35,145 bases of DNA from a virus, in the IMG/VR virus record IMGVR_UViG_3300042991_000284, positions 1-35,145 of that record; one strand, given 5' to 3'. Of this stretch, positions 18,008 through 25,293 are shown one piece after another. The position numbers and the translations under genes are program-made. The notes under the pieces are model-generated. The model saw only the letters and a list, made by a program, of their open reading frames with translations. It had not been told where the DNA came from and searched no databases. Position 1 is the stretch's first letter, and every line of letters begins with the position of its first letter.

Positions 18008-19933
18008 TTATGCTGGCATTACTTTCGATTGGGCAGCATCTCCCGGCCCGCCTTGCGGAAGCATCAGCGTTTTTCGTAACTCAATCGCGACTTCCTTCTT
18101 CATCCCTGCCGCAATGAGGATTTGCAAAGCCTGATCAAGTTGTGATTCCGCTGTTCTCTCCACCTCTTCCTTCCAGTTCTCCCAATTAAGAGCTTCCAGT
18201 AAGCCCTGCTGGCCTATGGCGTGGACTTCATAAAGCCTCATCGCCATTTCCATGCGCTGGAGGCTTGTTCGCGGTGTCGTTGACCCTGATTCAACAACGT
18301 AAGAGAATTTCCTGTCCACATAATTCGCCCCCATAAACACTTGCGGCGTCCCCGCAACATTTATCGTTTCCATCTCTGCCCCGTGATTCTGCCACAAGCC
18401 AATGGCCCATCGGCTTCGCTGTTCAACAAGAGAATCAATGGCACTCGTCTTGGTCTGCATTACGATCGCGTTCCGCTCCTGCAAGGCAATAATAGCAGAA
18501 GCAGCAATAACCCCGGTCGGAGCAACCCCCCTGTCAGCTTCCTCAATCTGATAAATCCTGTCGAAAAAATGGATAATCAAATCAAGCGTTCTGAAAAACG
18601 TCTCCGGCAAGTTCGGGATTTGCATAAACTCGATACGGGCAGACGGGATCGTCGGCATGAGAACCATCCTGCCCGGCTTCGTAATGTTCTCCTCAATCAT
18701 CTCTTTCGTAATCCCGCAGTTTTTCTGGACAATCAACGGCGGGGCCATAACATTAAGGACGTACGACACAAGTTTAGACATTATCAGGTTTATCTTCCGC
18801 AGCAGGTCGCCAACCTGTTCAGCAGCAGAGAAACCCCAAATCGACACCTCATCCCGGTATGAATTAGCATGATAGCACGGCAGCCGCCCCCAGGGATAAG
18901 TGTTTGCTACTGCATTAATATCAAGGTTCCAATTGATATTCGGATTCGCGCAATCAAACAAAACGCTGTACCCTGACCACAAACTTTGTGAGCTATCCGT
19001 CTTTGCAATCGTTATCTTCCTGATACCATCAGGATAAACCTGTTTGGTTGTCTTTCTTATCATCTCAACAGGGATACCATCTTCCCCCATCTCAACAACC
19101 TTTTCCGTTATCGTCTCTTTACGCAAATCACGTAACCAGACCTCAATCACAATCGTGCGTCTGACAGCCTTCTCGTCGTCGCGCCTGGCCGCTCCTGATA
19201 CCGTCATGGGGTCGGCATAATTTCCTAATGTATTGTTCGTGTTCCCATATCCCTGCGGCTTTATCTCTTCCCGCGCCAACCCAAGTGCTTCGCTGTAATC
19301 CTCTTTCTTCAGGCCCTTTACGTCAAACATCCGCTCCAGCCTGCTTATGTAATCCGTGTGCATGTAACAAATATACGGAGCTTCTGTCGAAATGTCAGCC
19401 CAATCCCCTGGCGCAGGATAGAACGAAAACGGGTCAGCAATCAGCATGTCCGGCTGCATGTTCGGCTTATCCCAAAAGGGCTTCTCAATGGCTATCCCGT
19501 ATATCTCCATCATCCTTGCGGTATGCCTTGTCTTGTCCTGCTGGCCGGTGTCCTTCCACCATTTCTTGAGCCTGTTGCTTAAAATCCCCTCCTCATCCTT
19601 ACTTACCCCGTCAATGTTGACAACCTCACCAGTCGGATTCCTCGCCGTAATGCTCGATACCGTGCGCTCAACATTGGCAAAATAAAGATTGATAAGCATA
19701 CTCGGCGAAGATTGCGTTGAGGCCCCCTTCTTCGCGCTGTTCTGCTGCTTCTGATTCCCCCGATAAAGCGAATAATTCGCCATCCAGTCCCCTGGCTTGC
19801 CGAGACGCTCCCTCTCCATCCTGGCTTGATCAAACAGCATGTACGCAAAGTCAGCCACGTCAGGGTCACCCTCTGGCGGGATATCAGATATATCCCAATC
19901 TCTCTCCATATTATCGTCTTTAGATTTCCTCAT
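18008..19933 (-). CDS. Portal protein
   Basis: This 641-residue protein sits between the terminase and scaffold/capsid genes and has the expected features of a portal. These are an acidic N-terminus, the clip/stem-like region with YICYMHTDYISRLERMFDV, and a long helix-rich C-terminal half (ALQERNAIVMQTKTSAIDSL). A Gln/Leu-rich C-terminal helix (AESQLDQALQILIAAGMKKE) would form the wing or barrel. The segment CHANSYRDEVSIWGFSAAEQ resembles the conserved portal motif in which a Trp-Gly-x-Ser precedes helices. Portals form the dodecameric DNA entry ring that binds the large terminase. The call rests on gene order plus motif style. Confidence 0.85.
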   Translation of the reverse strand: MRKSKDDNMERDWDISDIPPEGDPDVADFAYMLFDQARMERERLGKPGDWMANYSLYRGNQKQQNSAKKGASTQSSPSMLINLYFANVERTVSSITARNPTGEVVNIDGVSKDEEGILSNRLKKWWKDTGQQDKTRHTARMMEIYGIAIEKPFWDKPNMQPDMLIADPFSFYPAPGDWADISTEAPYICYMHTDYISRLERMFDVKGLKKEDYSEALGLAREEIKPQGYGNTNNTLGNYADPMTVSGAARRDDEKAVRRTIVIEVWLRDLRKETITEKVVEMGEDGIPVEMIRKTTKQVYPDGIRKITIAKTDSSQSLWSGYSVLFDCANPNINWNLDINAVANTYPWGRLPCYHANSYRDEVSIWGFSAAEQVGDLLRKINLIMSKLVSYVLNVMAPPLIVQKNCGITKEMIEENITKPGRMVLMPTIPSARIEFMQIPNLPETFFRTLDLIIHFFDRIYQIEEADRGVAPTGVIAASAIIALQERNAIVMQTKTSAIDSLVEQRSRWAIGLWQNHGAEMETINVAGTPQVFMGANYVDRKFSYVVESGSTTPRTSLQRMEMAMRLYEVHAIGQQGLLEALNWENWKEEVERTAESQLDQALQILIAAGMKKEVAIELRKTLMLPQGGPGDAAQSKVMPA

Positions 19934-19938
19934 GTCCC

Positions 19939-20346
19939 TTACCCCTTACAAAAGCGCATATGCGAAGCCAGCCCGGCTTCCCCCTTGCAACCCTTCCCAC
20001 ACCTGGAACAAGTAAGCAGCAACTTCCGCGCACCTGGCCGCTTCTTCTTGCTGTTCTTCCTTACAGGGTCTGCTAACTTCTCCGTGACCAGCACCTCTTC
20101 CACCTTGACAGGCTCAATCTCAGAAGCCTCTACAATAACAAACTTGCCCCCCCTGACCAACATCCCCTCACAAACCGGACAAGTCATAACAGAAGGCCCC
20201 GAAGAACGGTTTGTCAACCAATCCATGCCCCATATCGCACGGTAAGGTGTAATGCTAAGCATTCCGCCATGAGGAACCTTATCAGGGTCATATTGGTCAG
20301 TCGTCACAAAACTTACCTTGCCACAATCCGGACATTTAACCTGCAT
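19939..20346 (-). CDS. Two-part zinc finger protein (Zn ribbon plus C2HC finger)
   Basis: This 135-residue protein starts with CPDC at residues 5-8 and has a second knuckle CPVC near residue 56, together forming a split zinc ribbon. After a Val/Glu-rich, then Lys/Arg-rich linker (RKNSKKKRPGARK), the C-terminus has C-x2-C-x12-H-x3-C (CSRCGKGCKGEAGLASHMRF then C). This is a classical beta-beta-alpha C2HC finger pattern, uncommon in phage structural regions. It overlaps the start of the upstream 89-aa gene's end by 11 bases and precedes the portal start by 6 bases. Nucleic-acid binding is likely; the packaging-related role is inference. Confidence 0.65.
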   Translation of the reverse strand: MQVKCPDCGKVSFVTTDQYDPDKVPHGGMLSITPYRAIWGMDWLTNRSSGPSVMTCPVCEGMLVRGGKFVIVEASEIEPVKVEEVLVTEKLADPVRKNSKKKRPGARKLLLTCSRCGKGCKGEAGLASHMRFCKG

Positions 20347-20605
20347 TTTTACCCCCTAATATAGACATGAACCGTTCGGTATTCTTCAATATCCGATCCT
20401 CACCCCCCGCAATATCCAAATCAACCTCCGGAATATCCAAATCAGCCTCCGGAATACTGAACACCGCCCCCTTCGGCTCCTTAAAAAATCCCACGGCCCC
20501 ACCCTTCTGCCCCCTGAACATCAAAAACGCACCCATCATAACCGCAGTAAGGCACAGAACCCCCACTACAACAACCATAACCACAACCCAGCCAATGCTG
20601 ATCAT
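20336..20605 (-). CDS. Small membrane protein with acidic repeat
   Basis: The 89-residue protein starts with one strongly hydrophobic segment (residues about 4-28, WVVVMVVVVGVLCLTAVMMG plus AFLMF), followed by a basic flank RGQKGG. An acidic tandem motif (PEADLDI then PEVDLDI) follows, which the DNA shows as a near-perfect 24-base duplication around 20408-20455. This is a typical N-in or N-out single-pass inner-membrane protein. It overlaps both neighbours (20602-20868 and 19939-20346) by a few bases, so translation is coupled. Position among packaging genes is unusual for a lysis gene; the role is unknown. Confidence 0.6.
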   Translation of the reverse strand: MISIGWVVVMVVVVGVLCLTAVMMGAFLMFRGQKGGAVGFFKEPKGAVFSIPEADLDIPEVDLDIAGGEDRILKNTERFMSILGGKNAG

Positions 20606-20868
20606 GCCTTACCTCCCATGATAACAAGATTCTTCGGTGTAACATCGGCTCCTAACTCTCCTTCCGTTGGCCTCAACGGGATTAAAACCCCGCAAGTCGA
20701 GCACACAAACCCGGCAGGCTGAATAGCCGTCTCCGCGACACCAGAGGGCGATAACAACGCAGGTATAACCCGCAGGATAACTGCATTACTCGTAAAGACA
20801 TACCCCCCGCAATGCGGACATACACGCTCCTTCAAACTCTCCCACTTCACATTGATATTGGTATCCAT
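20602..20868 (-). CDS. Zinc ribbon hypothetical protein, 88 aa
   Basis: Two CxxC knuckles are visible: CPHC (residues about 17-20) and CSTC (about 56-59), spaced as in zinc ribbons. A hydrophobic strand region lies between them, and the protein ends PKNLVIMGGKA. It overlaps the downstream membrane-protein gene by 4 bases (TGA/ATG). It begins 14 bases after the 253-aa gene and is the first of three small zinc-binding genes between the large terminase and the portal/scaffold (with 19939-20346 and 17728-17994). No specific function is recognised. Confidence 0.65.
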   Translation of the reverse strand: MDTNINVKWESLKERVCPHCGGYVFTSNAVILRVIPALLSPSGVAETAIQPAGFVCSTCGVLIPLRPTEGELGADVTPKNLVIMGGKA

Positions 20869-20881
20869 CTTTTTCCCCCCC

Positions 20882-21643
20882 TTAAATTACAAATGCGTTC
20901 TCAGACCTCTGCTCCATCCACATCGTCTGAATCAGTAACGAATGAACCAGACCCCCTACCGCAACAATAACCGGGTCGTCCTGACCGAACTCCCGTAACC
21001 GCGTCTTCAATACCTCATGGCCCCCATGAAAGAACCTCGGCATCAAGGCCTCCCGTGACGACGATAATGGCGCATACATCGCCTGGGGCGTGAACACAGA
21101 CCGAAGCGACCTCAAATAAGTATCAAACATCAACGTATCGTAGAAGTCATACGGAGCCGCTATCGAAACCGAATCCCTCTCCCCCAGACGATCATTAAGC
21201 ATCGCCATAGTCATAACGAACCTGTCCGGGTTGCCATACAGCGATGATAGCATCTCCGGGATAACCAGATGCCCCCATCGTGCCCGCATCTCCAACCATC
21301 TCCTCATCAAACACAGGACATCCTGCTCCTGCGCCTCATCAAGCAACTGAAAAACCGTGTCCTCCACCTTTATCGTGTCCGACTTCAGCTTAACCACGCC
21401 AATAACCCCAAGATACCCCGGACGGGAATCCTTACCCGCCTGCTCCGATGCCTGCGGCGAAGGCCAGCCTACGCAACCATAAATACCATAGTAAGCCTGG
21501 CCCGTGGCGATATTCCTGAAATGGTAAGGCTTCTCGATCATCGGCTTACCCGTGACAATGGACTGGTCAATCCGCGCCTGTAGCGTCTCCAGCGGATATT
21601 CATCCGTCACTAACTCAATATTGCTCCTGCTAACACCGGCCAT
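20882..21643 (-). CDS. Hypothetical phage protein between terminase and portal, 253 aa
   Basis: The protein is a mixed helix/strand protein of unknown family. Visible segments include GYLGVIGVVKLKSDTIKVED (strand-rich) and later long helices with VFQLLDEAQEQDVLCLMRRW. The C-terminal half is helical with many Met, Phe and Tyr residues. There is no P-loop, nuclease or zinc motif. It starts 5 bases after the large terminase stop and is followed by zinc-ribbon genes, so it is part of the packaging/portal operon. Conserved genes in this position are common in phages but have no single known role. Confidence 0.65.
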   Translation of the reverse strand: MAGVSRSNIELVTDEYPLETLQARIDQSIVTGKPMIEKPYHFRNIATGQAYYGIYGCVGWPSPQASEQAGKDSRPGYLGVIGVVKLKSDTIKVEDTVFQLLDEAQEQDVLCLMRRWLEMRARWGHLVIPEMLSSLYGNPDRFVMTMAMLNDRLGERDSVSIAAPYDFYDTLMFDTYLRSLRSVFTPQAMYAPLSSSREALMPRFFHGGHEVLKTRLREFGQDDPVIVAVGGLVHSLLIQTMWMEQRSENAFVI

Positions 21644-21648
21644 ACATC

Positions 21649-22902
21649 CTACTCCATCGGGAAATCAGGCGTTACCGACCCAGAGAACATCCCCACAGAC
21701 ATCAGGTCGGTAACCGCATACACAGCGGCATCCATACGATTCGGGCTCCTGTCGCCGGGCAGGTACAAGCACATCTCATCCTCAAGGGCGGGGAACGAAC
21801 CGACGTGATGCACCAGGCCTTTCTCGTACTTGGCCGCAACCGGCTCGGCCCTAACGACCTTGCCTCGTGTGGCATGAACCAGACGCACCGGGACATCCCT
21901 GTCAGCCTGTTGCAGGGTCATCCTCACCATCTCCCCCCCCTGATTCTGCTCGGCAATGATCAGATTTGCTTGATGCCGGTGATATGCGTCCACAGCCGCC
22001 TGCGCCCAGACCAGCGGGGAACCCGATATGGTGCAATCCTCTACGATATAGACCTGTTCGCCGCTACTGCCAGCGACGATTATACCAGCCGCATCTCCCC
22101 CGCCATCGCCCGAAATGGAAGGATCGACGGCAACAACGATCTTGCTTAGGGCCGGGCAGATGCTAACACGGTTGTCATCGAGCGTTTTCCGTGTCCACAG
22201 AGCCCCAGGGGCTTCATCAATATCCTCGGCAAGGATTTCCATACGATAGGCGAGTTGAGTCATATCCCCGGATATCTCGGCCAGGGCCTCCTTGCTAATG
22301 TGCGGGTTATCCATCGAAGAGAAGTGGAACGTCGCCCAGCGTTCGGGTTGCGTCGCTGCTAACTCCTTAGCCTTTTTAAACAGTTTGGCGGCGTGTTGAG
22401 GATCGTCCGCCTTGGTAACTGACCGGGTATGAAGCGAGGGCGGCGTGTAAATAAACACGGCATCGCCGTTGTTATCGAGCAACATGGGCGCACCAACCAG
22501 GCCCCAGGTATCCTCGCTCATAATCTGATACTCATCGAGGATGAGCACGTCGGCGTAATCGCCTCGGAGGGAATCGGCATTGAAACAGGTCTTAGCCCTT
22601 ATCCTCTGCTCTGTCCCCCGCAGGTCAATGATGTGCTCGGTTTCATTTTTATAAAACACCCCCGCATCAACCAGGGGGCGCAGGATATCCGTTACCGTGG
22701 CCCAGAACCGGCCTATCTGCTCTGAAGTAGGTGCTCCGTACAGGATACGATGCCCGGCAAGGAACTGTTCTACCGCATAAATGCCGATACCTACCGTTTT
22801 CCCGCTACGTCGCCCAGCCCGGATAACCTTCCTCTTGGCCGGGGAACGCATGAAATCAAGTTGCCTTGGGTGCGGCATTGGTATGGTTATTTGATAGTCC
22901 AT
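21649..22902 (-). CDS. Terminase large subunit (ATPase/nuclease)
   Basis: At 417 residues, a short but full large terminase. Walker A is GRRSGKTV at residues 30-37, Walker B is VLILDEY at 119-125 with the catalytic Glu124, and the coupling motif is IYTPP near 151-155. The nuclease domain has acidic residues in the expected order: Asp260 in VVAVDPS, Glu318 in IIAEQNQGGE, and Asp391 in PNRMDAAVYAVTDL. It packages DNA into the prohead through the portal ring. It begins 52 bases after the small subunit, with two copies of a GTGTTAGCAG repeat in the gap. Confidence 0.95.
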   Translation of the reverse strand: MDYQITIPMPHPRQLDFMRSPAKRKVIRAGRRSGKTVGIGIYAVEQFLAGHRILYGAPTSEQIGRFWATVTDILRPLVDAGVFYKNETEHIIDLRGTEQRIRAKTCFNADSLRGDYADVLILDEYQIMSEDTWGLVGAPMLLDNNGDAVFIYTPPSLHTRSVTKADDPQHAAKLFKKAKELAATQPERWATFHFSSMDNPHISKEALAEISGDMTQLAYRMEILAEDIDEAPGALWTRKTLDDNRVSICPALSKIVVAVDPSISGDGGGDAAGIIVAGSSGEQVYIVEDCTISGSPLVWAQAAVDAYHRHQANLIIAEQNQGGEMVRMTLQQADRDVPVRLVHATRGKVVRAEPVAAKYEKGLVHHVGSFPALEDEMCLYLPGDRSPNRMDAAVYAVTDLMSVGMFSGSVTPDFPME

Positions 22903-22925
22903 GCTACATCATCCCCTGTCCAGGT

Positions 22926-22946
22926 CTGCTAACACGCTGCTAACAC
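22926..22946 (-). repeat. Two direct repeats GTGTTAGCAG in the terminase intergenic gap
   Basis: On the minus strand GTGTTAGCAG occurs at 22946-22937 and again at 22935-22926, 11 bases apart (one helical turn). The only bases between the small and large terminase genes are 22903-22953. The repeat belongs to an over-represented 7-mer family in the window. It may be a binding or packaging-related site. Confidence 0.5.
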
Positions 22947-22953
22947 CATAACA

Positions 22954-23433
22954 TCATGGCTTATTGCCGTAGGTGACGTGGATATTTATCGCCCCATCAC
23001 CCGTACCTAACTCCAGTTTCTCCCCATATTTCTTGGGCTTAAGCTTGGAGGCAATCCATTTCCTGGTATCTAATCGCAGCCGTGACCTCTGAACATATTC
23101 ATTATTCATCTTGCGCGTGACGTTGCCCCCAGCATCACAGATTTCAATCTCATCGCGGGCAATATCATCAGCGATATCAAGCATTTCATCAACTAAATAA
23201 TCGCTTTGAGTTTCTTTGGCCCGTGCGTAGTCCTGCTGAAATTTTGGGTTGCTATCCAGCCATGTCCATACGGTTCGGTTGCCGATTTCAATTCCATGCT
23301 CTTGTTTTAATTGGATTAGCGTAGAGGGCAGGCTTTTATTTGATGTGCTGATGATCTCGCAGATTTTATCCATTATTTCTTCTTTGTGAAGTGTCCGGGG
23401 TCTGCCTACGGGATTTTTCAATTTATTTTCCAT
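22954..23433 (-). CDS. Terminase small subunit
   Basis: The 159-residue protein starts at ATG 23431-23433 just after AAAGGGGGAATT; a more upstream ATG lacks such a site. The N-terminus has a basic motif NPVGRPRTLHKEEIMDK then a helix-turn-helix-like stretch (LPSTLIQLKQEHGIEIGNR and TVWTWLDSNPKFQQDYARAK). These are typical of small terminases that recognise the packaging site. The C-terminal part is helical and basic (RLDTRKWIASKLKPKKYG), and the tail GAINIHVTYGNKP could contact the large subunit. It ends TGA, which shows TGA is a normal stop in this genome. Confidence 0.85.
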   Translation of the reverse strand: MENKLKNPVGRPRTLHKEEIMDKICEIISTSNKSLPSTLIQLKQEHGIEIGNRTVWTWLDSNPKFQQDYARAKETQSDYLVDEMLDIADDIARDEIEICDAGGNVTRKMNNEYVQRSRLRLDTRKWIASKLKPKKYGEKLELGTGDGAINIHVTYGNKP

Positions 23434-23725
23434 AATTCCCCCTTTTTGGGAAGAATTATACATCAAAAAACCATTTTTCAACACATTTTTTTAGCAATGG
23501 CGGGTTGTGTGAAATCATTAGGGTTTTAGCGATTCCGGTGTAAATCCTGAAACCAGGCCCCTATATGTTGTAGTTCTTGGGGCCGCGCCATACCGGATAT
23601 GGTATATAAAAATAATGCTTGATATATATATAATAATCCTCTAAACTGAAATCAAAAACGCCGCAGCCGCAAGTCCTGATCGTTCCCTGGGCGGGAAAGG
23701 CAGGCAGGCACAGGAAAGGGAAGCC
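23434..23725. promoter_or_regulatory. Divergent regulatory region with palindrome and hairpin
   Basis: This 292-base gap lies between the late minus-strand genes and the plus-strand operon. It contains an imperfect palindrome ATACC-N6-GGTAT (23590-23605) and a hairpin GGCCCC (23556-23561) with GGGGCC (23579-23584). An imperfect dyad GGTTT...AAACC lies at about 23522-23554, and there is an AT-rich stretch with TATAAT at 23629-23634 on the plus strand. No convincing -35 pairs with that -10. It likely carries the promoter(s) and an operator; details are uncertain. Confidence 0.45.
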
Positions 23726-24295
23726 ATGAAAAAATATAATTGGGATTACGGTTTTGAAAGATTCGAGGACAAGGCAGAACCGGCGGGTTCAGTCTTTTTC
23801 GATGTTCACGTCGGCATGGGTAGGCCGCAACGGCTCTACCCGGAAACACCTGCCGAGCTGGCAGAATGCAGGGCGCAGGTGTCAACCTGTGTAAACTCCT
23901 TAGGTTCGCTGTCCCCCGAAAAGCGGAAAGTTTACACCATTAAAAAGTTTAAAATTGAAGCGATGAAGCATCATGACCGGGAAATTGTGGGTATTTCCGT
24001 GGAAGTGACTTACACGGAAAGGGCTCCTAATCTTTTCCTCATAGGGAACTGCGGGGACGCTGAAACCAGAAAATATATAATGGACGACGAACAGACGGTT
24101 TTTTGGGTAGAAGATGGAATGGCGTACCGGACACAGGGCGAACATCCTGATTGGATAGTAAAAGAATGCCTCGCCCATGCAAAAAAGTTTAGGCGCCAGG
24201 CAGAGGATCGCCTCCGCAAGGGGGGCCTGTCTGCCTTGTATAAGGCAAATCAGATTATGGATAATTATGGTTTTTTTGCGATAGAAACAATTTAG
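23726..24295 (+). CDS. Hypothetical protein, 189 aa
   Basis: No family was recognised. The protein is mixed, with a beta-rich first half (SVFFDVHVGMG then RLYPETPAELAECRAQV) and a second half ending in a long charged helix (KECLAHAKKFRRQAEDRLRK). It is the first plus-strand gene, preceded by AGGAAAGGGAAGCC and ATG at 23726. It is followed by a strong terminator (24335-24386), so it forms a separate short transcript. The position beside the divergent region suggests an early or regulatory-type gene; this is inference only. Confidence 0.6.
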   Translation: MKKYNWDYGFERFEDKAEPAGSVFFDVHVGMGRPQRLYPETPAELAECRAQVSTCVNSLGSLSPEKRKVYTIKKFKIEAMKHHDREIVGISVEVTYTERAPNLFLIGNCGDAETRKYIMDDEQTVFWVEDGMAYRTQGEHPDWIVKECLAHAKKFRRQAEDRLRKGGLSALYKANQIMDNYGFFAIETI

Positions 24296-24334
24296 AGGCC
24301 ACAGAACCGCCGGGGAAACCTGGCAAATCACAGG

Positions 24335-24386
24335 CCGCTTTTACTCCTGATATTTATTATATCAGGGTAGAGGCGGTCTTTTTTTT
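24335..24386 (+). terminator. Intrinsic terminator after the 189-aa gene
   Basis: CCGC...CCTGATAT (24335-24353) pairs with ATATCAGG...GCGG (24359-24376), followed by TCTTTTTTTT. It is a long, strong stem with the T run on the plus strand, 39 bases after the stop. Confidence 0.85.
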
Positions 24387-24387
24387 A

Positions 24388-24420
24388 CGCTCCGGACAGA
24401 CGGGGGGAAATGGGGAAATT
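24388..24420 (+). repeat. Leader element copy 1 (type 2)
   Basis: GACGGGGGGAAATGGGG preceded by CGCTCCGGACA lies just before the ATG at 24421. It shares the core GACGGGGGGAA with the copies at 27277 and 27646. The purine-rich stretch is probably the ribosome binding site; the rest is a recurrent leader. No strong stem is seen in this copy. Confidence 0.5.
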
Positions 24421-24978
24421 ATGAAAAGGACAGAAATCATCGAAGCATTGGAGGCGGGGAATTATAAGATAGAACATGAAGAGGATTGCGGCTGTTCGTT
24501 CGACTGGCGCATAAACCGGGGAAACATTGAGGAAATCGGTGAAGGAAATGAATGCTGGGAGGGTAATATCCTCTATATCGGGGATGAGATGATCGCACAG
24601 TCTATCCGGTATCAGGGCCGGGACATACTGACCCCTGAAATCAGTGAAGACGATATTCCGGATGAAATCTGGGATGAGATGGGTATAAGCGATATGGTTG
24701 AGCAAGGCGAGTCTGCTAACAACGATACTCACGAGCGCAACCGCAGGGACAGTCTGGTTGACTGGCTTAATGGCTTAGTAGCGCAGGGCTATCGGTTAAT
24801 GCGTGATAATGATAGGGGTTTCGCTAATGAGTACACGATTATACTGGTGCGGCCTAACACTGACGACGGTGAGACTGGCGTCTGCTGGGATGAGATTGAC
24901 GCCGAGCAATGGGCAACGGATTACCTTTACGATGGCGACGCCGTGACGGAGGCTTTTAACAGCGCACAGGTTATCTAA
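24421..24978 (+). CDS. Acidic hypothetical protein, 185 aa
   Basis: The protein is very rich in Asp and Glu (for example ISEDDIPDEIWDEMGISDMV and DGETGVCWDEIDAEQWATDY). It starts with a short helical segment RTEIIEALEAGNYKIE. Such strong acidity is seen in phage DNA-mimic and anti-host proteins, but also in ordinary small proteins, so no function is assigned. It has two short Cys pairs (CGC near residue 23 and CW near residue 41). The gene follows a leader repeat and has a very purine-rich ribosome binding region. It is followed 11 bases later by the next leader hairpin. Confidence 0.6.
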   Translation: MKRTEIIEALEAGNYKIEHEEDCGCSFDWRINRGNIEEIGEGNECWEGNILYIGDEMIAQSIRYQGRDILTPEISEDDIPDEIWDEMGISDMVEQGESANNDTHERNRRDSLVDWLNGLVAQGYRLMRDNDRGFANEYTIILVRPNTDDGETGVCWDEIDAEQWATDYLYDGDAVTEAFNSAQVI

Positions 24979-24989
24979 TATTTACGCCG

Positions 24990-25027
24990 CCCCCGCCCGG
25001 CTAAAGGCGGGGGGGAAGGGGGATATT
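24990..25027 (+). repeat. Leader element copy 2 (type 1 hairpin)
   Basis: CCCCCGCC (24990-24997) and GGCGGGGG (25006-25013) form a perfect 8-bp stem with loop CGGCTAAA. A G/A-rich tract follows up to ATG 25028. The same hairpin-loop design recurs at 25260 and 27972. It would place the start site just after a strong stem, suggesting control of translation or RNA stability. Confidence 0.6.
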
Positions 25028-25246
25028 ATGAGTTACAGAGATGAGTTTGGAGAATTCTTTGGCAGGTTAAACAACGATGGCGATGTGATGGTACTGCACA
25101 CCAGCAGTGGCGAGAACGCAACCAGGCTGGCTTGTAGCTATATTTATCCTATTGATAGCGATTTCAGTGCCCGTTATGACCACGCGGAGGGAATTATCAT
25201 CAGTGTCGGCGACGCTAAACTGATCGGGCTGGACATCGAAATTTAA
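25028..25246 (+). CDS. Hypothetical protein, 72 aa
   Basis: This small protein starts MSYRDEFGEFFGRLNNDGD and continues with beta-like stretches including VMVLHTSSGENATRLACSYI and GIIISVGDAKLIGLDIEI. It has no recognised family. It is placed between two leader hairpins (24990-25027 and 25260-25293), so it is an independent translation unit of the same transcript. The codon pattern and clean start with a purine-rich site support it as a real gene. Acidic/hydrophobic balance is ordinary; no membrane segment, zinc motif or nuclease motif is visible. Confidence 0.55.
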   Translation: MSYRDEFGEFFGRLNNDGDVMVLHTSSGENATRLACSYIYPIDSDFSARYDHAEGIIISVGDAKLIGLDIEI

Positions 25247-25259
25247 TTTTATCATGCCG

Positions 25260-25293
25260 CCCCGGCGGCTAATCCGGGGAAGGGGGGGGAAAA
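25260..25293 (+). repeat. Leader element copy 3 (type 1 hairpin)
   Basis: CCCCGG (25260-25265) pairs with CCGGGG (25274-25279) around loop CGGCTAAT, nearly the same loop as copy 2 (CGGCTAAA). It is followed by GAAGGGGGGG up to the ATG at 25294. Confidence 0.6.

Noticed and set aside
20336-20605. Holin or spanin
   Set aside because: It has one membrane segment but no neighbouring lysin gene, and its place among packaging genes does not fit a lysis cassette.
1-23433. Tape-measure protein or long-tail genes
   Set aside because: The coiled-coil proteins are too short and in the wrong order for a tape measure, and no tail-tube or sheath gene is visible.
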